A DNA stretch of 64,000 nucleotides from Cricetomys ansorgei (Eukaryota > Chordata > Mammalia > Rodentia > Nesomyidae): positions 14,968,001 through 15,032,000 of the forward strand of contig JAMJFZ010001133.1 of the NCBI GenBank assembly GCA_026225945.1, given 5' to 3'. The notes beneath the pieces are model-generated. The model made no database searches, had not been told where the DNA came from, and saw nothing but the letters and a program-made list of their open reading frames with translations. The position numbers and the translations under genes were made by a program. Below, one piece after another: positions 57,346-64,000 of the stretch. The number at the start of each line of letters is the position of its first letter. Within the stretch, counting starts at the first letter, position 1.

Positions 57346-58924
57346 CAGTGGGTTTTGTGAAAATTGCCAATTCACGTTTCAGCAGAGCAGACTTCATGGG
57401 CAGTGTCACAGAAACATTGTACTACAGAGACACAGCAATTTAATTCACATACTTTGCAGGGCTTAGTATCTGATTGATAGGAAGACCTGCCAAAACACAG
57501 ATCTGGGATCAAAATAACCATTGCTTTGTTAGATGCAATCAGTTAAACGCATAGGTTCTCAAAGAAACAGTGTGATAGAGAGTGGCTTGATGGAACTGTC
57601 CAAATAACTGAAGAACTCCAAGTGGTTTCCAGGCCAGCAGGCGCCTCATGCTTTTTTTCCATGAAGAAGAGACTCCATATATGAATTCTAATACCATCGA
57701 GTCTCAGCCTTAAAGGGTATGCAATGGTAAGAGCGATACAAGAGATGTGAGTGGCAGCACACAGGATGTGATCCCACAACCCTCCCTTACCTGTGTGTCT
57801 CTCTGTGTGTAGACCTGTGCAGACATATGGAGAGGGTGCGCGTGTATTAGACAAAAGCAGCAAATAGGGGTGAGAGAGCAAGGTGTTAGCGGTGAGGGAC
57901 TTTGGCCTCGCCACTAAACTAAAGGATGGACTTTTTGCTGCGATAAAGATGAATATCCATCGGTATTTGTTGTTGGAGCTGAGACCGTGGCCCAGGAAGA
58001 AAATTAACTTTGTTGCTATCATTCTTAATTCTCAGCTGGGGGCTCTGTAGTAAAAGAAAGATTAAAAATGGGGGGCTTATTAATGTACAATGCATGGGAA
58101 TTCCCAGAAAGGAGACACTCACAGCAGTAACTACACTAACTTTTACTGTATAGCATGTTCAACAAACATCAAACTTTCAGAGCTGTGTCCTGACAGACAA
58201 AAGAACCTCAGTCTCTAGGAGCAGTAAATTGCAGGGGGTGGGGACAAAACATGGGAAACAAATGGTAGAAAGAAGATACAGAGATGCCATTGGTGCAACT
58301 TCAAAGGAAAGGAGGTAGTTTCCTCTCTTTCCTTCTGTCCTCCCTCCCTCCTCTCCCCCCTCCTCTGTATCCACTTTTTCTAAATTGCCTTCAGCTCAAA
58401 ATATATTTATGCTAAAATGACAGATTTCAGGACAACGTATTCTGTGACTTTCAGTGTGTTTTTGAACTACAGTGTAAGTCTACCTCTATGACACAATCTC
58501 TTACCATAGCCTTTTGGAATAGGTTTTCCATAAAGAGGTTAAAATACTAGAAAAAAAAAAAAAGAAAAAGGAGAGGAAGGAGGACAGGAAGGGAAAGGTC
58601 CAGGTCAATGACAAGAACATTTGTCAACAGCTCCAGTGCTATCAAGCTCTAGGGCTGCTTTTAAAATTCTATGTGATAAGACATTAAAGAATAGGAGATT
58701 CTGGGAGAAGATGAACGGCAGTTGTGGACAAGGGGCAAATATGAGCAAAGTACAATGATGTGAACAGATCTAAGTGCTACAATGAAATCTGGAGCTTTTC
58801 ATGTTAACTTTCAAAATGAATTTTAAAATGTTGTATAGTGGCTGCTTCAGTAGGACAATGTCCATTGAATAGGATAGATAGGGGGAAACTTACTTCTAGG
58901 AAACATTCTTACTCTTTCTTATCA
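57346..58924. other. Unassigned stretch
   Basis: The 159-codon minus frame (57543-58022) has no recognised domain. A short CT tract lies at 58320-58375 and an A-rich tract at 58551-58590. Confidence 0.45.
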
Positions 58925-58935
58925 TATATTTCATA

Positions 58936-59100
58936 TACATAGATAGATAATTAGATAAGTACATGATAGATAGTCAGAGAAGAAAGGGGGGATGGAGGGA
59001 GGGATGTAGAGAGAGAATTACAGTAGAATCCAAGCAAAGTCCGAGGGAGATAATAAAGATATATAGATATAGATGATATAGATGATATAGATAGATATGA
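58936..59100. repeat. (GATA)n-like low-complexity tract, interrupted
   Basis: agatagata near 58942, then a GA-rich part, then repeated atagatgatatagatgatat and agatatagat up to 59098. Confidence 0.85.
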
Positions 59101-59670
59101 GATCATTTTAGTTCAAGGCACATAACTTTCTAGATAACCATGGCAGGTACTGAGGAGACCCTTCTCGAGAACATCTCTGGACATTCTGATCAGTTGCTTA
59201 GAGACTTCTCCGGCCACTGAATCATATCATCCATCATGCTAGGTCTAGCCAACAAAATCAGTCATCAAAGCCAATCAGTTTGTCAGAATTGAAATCATCT
59301 GACAAGAACAAGTTTCTCTGCTTGATTAAGTTCCTCCTCGTGCTTCATGTGGGGACTGGAAGAACTGAGCTCCTTGGAGAGAACATTCCAGAGACAGTAA
59401 AGTGGACTTCTCTGCATCACTCCTGAGAGCAAAGAGCCAGGACCATGAATGAATGGAGGAACAGAGTGAAGTTCCCAGATCCTTAACCAAGGCAGTATGT
59501 ATGAAAAGGATCATGAAACTCATCCCACAAGAGACACTGAGAAAAACAGTCCAGCAGATAAATAATAACTTTTTAGTATCATAATATCCAGGAAATGTTT
59601 GGAATATACTTATACTTAGAAATTATTTGTTGTTAATCAGAGATTCTAATTTAAGAAGGTGGACTGCATT
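59101..59670. other. Unassigned stretch
   Basis: Nothing recognised. Confidence 0.4.
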
Positions 59671-59674
59671 AATA

Positions 59675-59882
59675 TTTGTTTTAATTTTGTGTATGAGTGT
59701 TTTTCCTGCATGTGTGTGCAACATGTTTGAGCAGTACTCACAGAAGACACAGGAGGGTTACAAATTCCCTGGAACAGGAATTACAGGTAGTTGTGAAAGA
59801 CCATGGGAGTGCTAGAGACAGAACCTGGGTTCTCTGCAAGACCAGCCAGTACTCTCAACCACTGAGCCATCTCTCTAGTTCT
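59675..59882 (-). repeat. B2/B3 SINE
   Basis: ttttgtgtatgagtgttttt, ccctggaacaggaattacag, ggttctctgcaagaccagcc and ccactgagccatctctctag are a reversed SINE. Confidence 0.94.
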
Positions 59883-60809
59883 GGTGGCCTTTGCTTTGTC
59901 TCGTAGGAATAAATAGTGAAGGGTACCTACCACTAAAGAGAAAGTTCTGAGCTTGAATTTAGTGTTCATGTGCTTTCTCTAAGAAATAGTTCACTAAAAG
60001 ATATCTTAACCACTTTCTTTATTGCTAAGCAAATGAATTCTAGATGGCCCTCAGTGTGACACCACACAGCAGCCTTATTACTACAAATGGCGCACCAACA
60101 TGGGACAGGACATCATGACAGCTAATCCACTATGGAGACAAGGAAGAACAGAAAGAAACTCCAGACCTCTCAGAGTCCAGTAAAGTGTGCTCAGGGCAGC
60201 TCCTAGAGGACAGAGATTATATATGCAAAAATAATGAGTAGAAGTCTCCTGAATTGAGAGAGTGAAAAAGGTAAGCTCTATAATAGAGAGTGGTAAATGA
60301 GAAAGAAGCTTTGGGGTGAGAGCCATATTTTCAACAAATGTTTTAGATGAATTTTCACGGTGAAACAGAGTTCAGCTGGAATCAGGGAAAAAGCAAGGTT
60401 CTAACCACTTTATCCAATCACGGAGCTGATGCTCCCTCCTGCCACTGGCAGCAGCCAGGGCACAGGAAACAAAAAACAGAGTGTACTACGCTATAAACTG
60501 AGTTTGTTGATAGCTTTTTGTGTGTGTGAATCCCAAGTGGGTCTTGTTTTTGAGATCTATGAAGAAGGGTGTATCTTTACCCATAGTGGTGATGAAAAAG
60601 AACACCAAATTGCCAGAACGTTTCAGCCTGAGATTTTCCCATGGGCCCAGGACCCCCTGCTGCTATGGAAGCAGCAGCTTGGAGACAAAAATCCACTTGG
60701 TTAAACTGATCAGTTTTTTGTTTGGTTGGTTTTTGTTTTTGAAACCTAAGAAAAAGACAAGCTGTCCAGATACTGGTGATGGTGATGAGAACTCCACCCC
60801 ATGATGGAA
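59883..60809. other. Unassigned stretch
   Basis: Nothing recognised apart from a T/G-rich patch (60715-60740). Confidence 0.4.
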
Positions 60810-60810
60810 C

Positions 60811-61212
60811 TCTCTGTTGCTCTGATAAAACACCATGACCAAAAGCAACTTGGGAGAGAGTTTATGTCATGTTACACTTCCAAGTAAAGAGTCCATCATA
60901 AAGAGAAACCAGAGAAGAAATTCAGGACAGGAGCCTATAGATAGGAACTGAAGTAGAGGCCATGAAGAAGTGCTGCTCACTGGTTTGCTCTCCATAGATT
61001 GCTCAACCTGCTTTCTTATACAACTCAAGACCACATTCACAAGAGTGTCACTGCCCACAGTGAACTGGGCCCTCTCACATCAATAATTAATAAAAAAGAT
61101 GTTCCTTTCAGACTTGCTTTACAGGCCAATCTGATGGAGATATTTTCTCAATTGAAGTTCCCTCTTCACAGTTGACCTCAGCTTGTGTCAAGTTGACAAA
61201 AACTAACCAGCA
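60811..61212 (-). mobile_element. MaLR-type LTR, full length
   Basis: Left end tctctgttgctctgataaaa, caccatgaccaaaagcaact. Right end ttgtgtcaagttgacaaaaa, then aactaaccagca, so on the minus strand it begins TGCTGGTTAG. This is the abundant rodent LTR whose 3' part also appears at 19399-19470. I place it with MaLR by its shared 3' end but am unsure of the subfamily. Confidence 0.78.
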
Positions 61213-61224
61213 TACAAGGGGTAC

Positions 61225-61445
61225 ACATCCTTAAGGGTTATTTCTTCTCTGATGCTCCCATTTCTCTGTGTGTGTGCCTTTGTCTCTCTCGCTTAGTGTC
61301 TCTGTCTTTCTCCATCTCTATCTGGCACTCTGTCTCTCCCTTCTCTACACTAGAGAATAGTAGAGGTGCAAAACTCCTCTACTATTGTAACATTCTGCCC
61401 AATAAATCATGACCAAACTTTTGAATCTATGAGCTAAAATAGATC
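61225..61445 (+). repeat. Possible MaLR LTR fragment
   Basis: A CT-rich middle, then caataaatcatgaccaaact, ttgaatctatgagctaaaat. Resembles a MaLR 3' half; weak. Confidence 0.35.
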
Positions 61446-61502
61446 ACACACACACACACGCACGCACACACACGCACACACACGCACACTCACGCACGCA
61501 CT
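61445..61502. repeat. (CA)n / (CACG)n microsatellite
   Basis: CA units with regularly spaced cgcacg interruptions. Confidence 0.93.
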
Positions 61503-61589
61503 TAGACTGCATTGCTCAGAGGATTGGTCACCGTGGTATAAAGCTGATACCATGAATTTACCCATCTGTCAGATTGGATTACAACACTA

Positions 61590-62072
61590 CCTTAGTGTAC
61601 ATTTGATTCGTGTTAAAGCCCTGGTCTCCCACCTTGGTGTTACTGGCAGTTAGAGTATAAAATGTAAGAAATAGAGGAGGATGTCTGATCATCAAAGGTG
61701 TTCCCTTGAAAGGGAAAATGGGATCCTGGATTCTCTCACTTTTGTTGTCATTAGGTATTTTAGTGTTATTATATAATTTATTGTTTTCTTCTTTCTTTCT
61801 TTCCTTTTCTCTTTCTTTCTTTCTTTCTTTCATTTCTCCCTTTCTCCCTTTCTCTCTTTCTCCCTTTCTCTGTACATATGCCCTGGCCACAATGTCAACA
61901 GCTTTATTTTACCCTCTCAACCCTATAATGTATTGTCTTACTACAGGATCCTAAGCAATGAGATCAATTGACTGAAACTGAAGTTTTCAAAACTGTATGA
62001 GCCAAATGAACTTTCCCTCTTTAGCAGTTTAATATCTTGAGTAATCTGTTGTAGTTACAGAAAAGTATCACA
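61590..62072 (+). mobile_element. MaLR-type LTR with internal pyrimidine expansion
   Basis: cctggtctcccaccttggtg, tgttcccttgaaagggaaaa, a pyrimidine tract, ctgaaactgaagttttcaaa, actgtatgagccaaatgaac and attaatctgttgtagttaca-like end are in MaLR order. Confidence 0.7.
61784..61872. repeat. (TTTC)n/(TTTCTCCC)n tract
   Basis: ttctttct units, then repeated tttctccc, within the LTR. Confidence 0.93.
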
Positions 62073-62074
62073 AC

Positions 62075-63535
62075 CACCCACCCCTAATAGCATTATCAAG
62101 ACCAACAGAAACATTGCACGAAAGGGGCAAAGGAGCCAAGGAGGAATTCCTACAGGCCTAGGATCAAGTTTTAGAATTTGGAAAAGTATAAGGCTCACTC
62201 TTTTTATCTTACTTCACATTATTTAGTACCTATAACTGATTTTACTAAGATCAAGTCTGAGTAATTAAAGCTAGCATACATTCCCTTCTTTCTTTTAATG
62301 TCCCACCCAGATGGCAGAGCTGATGCCCTCATCAATGATTTAAAGAGCTGCTAAGAAAGTATTGGAGCTAGGTGACCATTTTGAATAATTTAAAACTCAC
62401 TTAGATTATTCTCTTCCACCCAGGAGAGAAAGCAACTCACATTCTCAATTTGAGGCTAAGACTAAGGGTGTTTAATCTAAGTGAAATTAAGCTGAAGATA
62501 ACTAATGTACAGTAATTTTCAGGAGGTGATTTATTTGGCAATCTCTAGTAGTAATTTCTGTTTGCAACTGGCTTCAGCGGGTAAATCTGTCCGTGCTTTA
62601 CAGAGAATTAGCCAACAGAGCAGAAGAGGGAGCCATTACCATCACATTCAAGTTTACCAGTACATATTTCCTAATGATGGTCACAGCTGTTAACTATGCA
62701 AGGCAGGCACATTGAATTACAACAGATTACCATATTTCACAGACAGGTTTAGCCATGAATTGGCATGCCCTCCTTCATCTAGCCATCCTAAGGAAAGGTG
62801 ACCTTTAGAAACAGACTGACAGTCTATATGGGAAGTGTCATCTTTCAGTAAAATTTGTAAAATGTAATCAAAGATGCACGCTCTGAATATTTCCCTTTTA
62901 GGGGCTCCAATTTTGTGAATATTCATCTGTTTAGGTCCCCCCCCCACTTCTTCATGGTATGTTGGCTTTTATTCAGTCAGGGGGAGAAAAACTAAAAATA
63001 GAAACACATTGGATACTGAGTGTTCAGATGGAAGCAGGGATCTGCACACAAAACCACAACATTCAGTGAGGAAGAAGTGCTTGTTACTGCCCCCCACCTC
63101 ACACCCTGCTGTGAGATAAGACCCACTAATCATACTAATTTTTTAAATATGAGATTAATGTTTAATATATTTAATGACATTTCTATTAAAACTGTACTAG
63201 CTGTACAACGCAATAAGTTGCTGACATTTTTGTAGATTGTATCACTGCACTCTGCCTGTAGTTCCTCCCTTGTCACCCTCTGGCGACCTCCCACCTCCCT
63301 TCCCACTCTGTCCAGGCTTTCATTCTTTAAACTAACTTGGATCTCCACAACATGGACCCTCTGGTTGGTGGGGTCTGCTCTCAGGACCCGTTTCCTATTG
63401 CCCCAGGTTCCTCCTCAATGGTGTTGACCTCTTTAACAACCACATCTCTTTTCAAAGTAGGATTTTATCCTACTTTGAAACTTCCCCTGCAAAAGAAATT
63501 CCACCATTATTTTAAAATTCAACATCATTGGAGTT
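62075..63535. other. Unassigned stretch
   Basis: Includes a perfect 14-bp-arm inverted repeat (63450-63480) and AT-rich unique-looking sequence at 63125-63235. No exon recognised. Confidence 0.4.
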
Positions 63536-63793
63536 CTCAGGCATGATGGCAGGAGCAGGAGGTTGGCTGGTCATGTTGTACCCCATGCTAGGAATCAGAG
63601 AGTGAGCCAGGAAGTGGAGCCAGGCTATAAAGCTTCAAGGCCTATATGAACAGTGACCCACTTCCTCCAATGAGGATGTACCTCCTAAAGGGTTCACAAA
63701 CCCTCCAGCCAGGACTGCCAGGTGAGGGCTAAGTGTAAAAAAAATGTGAGCCCTTGCAGGAGGGAGGGTGGGTTTCAAATTCGGACTACAACA
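63536..63793 (-). mobile_element. MaLR-type LTR, partial
   Basis: On the minus strand it starts tgttgtagtccgaatttgaa, and includes ctttaggaggtacatcctca, ttggaggaagtgggtcactg and ggctcactctctgattccta. The 3' part is lost after about 260 bp. Confidence 0.65.
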
Positions 63794-64000
63794 GTTCCAG
63801 ACTCTTGTCTTGAAGAGCTGAATTTTGTTAAAAGTGTGTGTGTGTGAATCTAATGAGACTCTAAGTATGATTCCTTATTTTATTGATTTTGAATGTTGAA
63901 CCATAGTTTCATCTGTGTAATGAAACTACTTGATAATAAATTCTTTTAATTTTTGGTCAAATCAAGTATACATTTTATTGGAGCTTTGGCCCCTAAATTC

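Noticed and set aside
57543..58022. 159-codon minus frame
   Set aside because: No recognisable motif or family similarity, no CpG-rich promoter, no supporting splice context.
61356..61386. 11-bp-arm inverted repeat around aatagtagagg
   Set aside because: Same reason; no conserved loop or flanking context suggesting a small RNA.
1..64000. tRNA-like A/B boxes in many places
   Set aside because: All belong to B2/B3, B4 or ID-like SINE heads; none forms a cloverleaf with acceptor stem.
1..64000. CRISPR-like or phage/bacterial system
   Set aside because: Short repeats here are microsatellites and SINEs; no spaced identical repeats, no operon structure, and the DNA is clearly mammalian.

Overview
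The window is nuclear DNA from a muroid rodent (mouse, rat, hamster or vole relatives). The evidence is the repeat set: many B1, B2/B3 and B4 SINEs, rodent LINE-1 3' ends, ORR1/MT-type MaLR LTRs and a URR1-like hAT element, over a layer of older placental repeats (MIR, L2, L1M, MLT1). I cannot name the genus. All family names come from memory of consensus sequences, not from a search.

I found no host protein-coding gene, rRNA, tRNA, CRISPR array or bacterial-type operon. The longest open frames (213, 159, 140 and 131 codons) overlap SINEs or look like chance frames. The window therefore reads as intergenic or deep intronic DNA. A small exon without a long frame cannot be excluded by eye.

Layout. 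1-6.8 kb: B2/B3 SINEs, a decayed LINE-1 5' half (ORF1 and the start of ORF2), a rodent repeat split by a solo LTR with a 4-bp target duplication, and a LINE-1 3' end. 7.5-8.2 kb: an MLT1-like LTR expanded by a TG microsatellite. 8.2-18.5 kb: mostly repeat-poor, with candidate conserved noncoding blocks. 18.5-21.5 kb: a MIR, opposed MaLR LTRs, and a B4 SINE split by a second solo LTR. 21.5-31 kb: unique DNA with scattered SINEs. 31-38 kb: a MaLR LTR, B4, B2, an L1M copy carrying a 19-bp-arm hairpin, and a LINE-1 3' end. 38-48 kb: a polypyrimidine tract, L1M split by a rodent L1, MIRs, the URR1-like element, and an L1 whose two halves are inverted as in twin priming. 48-64 kb: composite microsatellites, a probable MIR-in-MIR nest, L2, several MaLR LTRs and low-complexity tracts.

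No genes work together here. The content is a record of nested transposition. The best leads are the repeat-poor AT-rich blocks that may be enhancers, two solo LTRs that keep promoter-like landmarks, and several perfect inverted repeats. I see no evidence for a new biological system.
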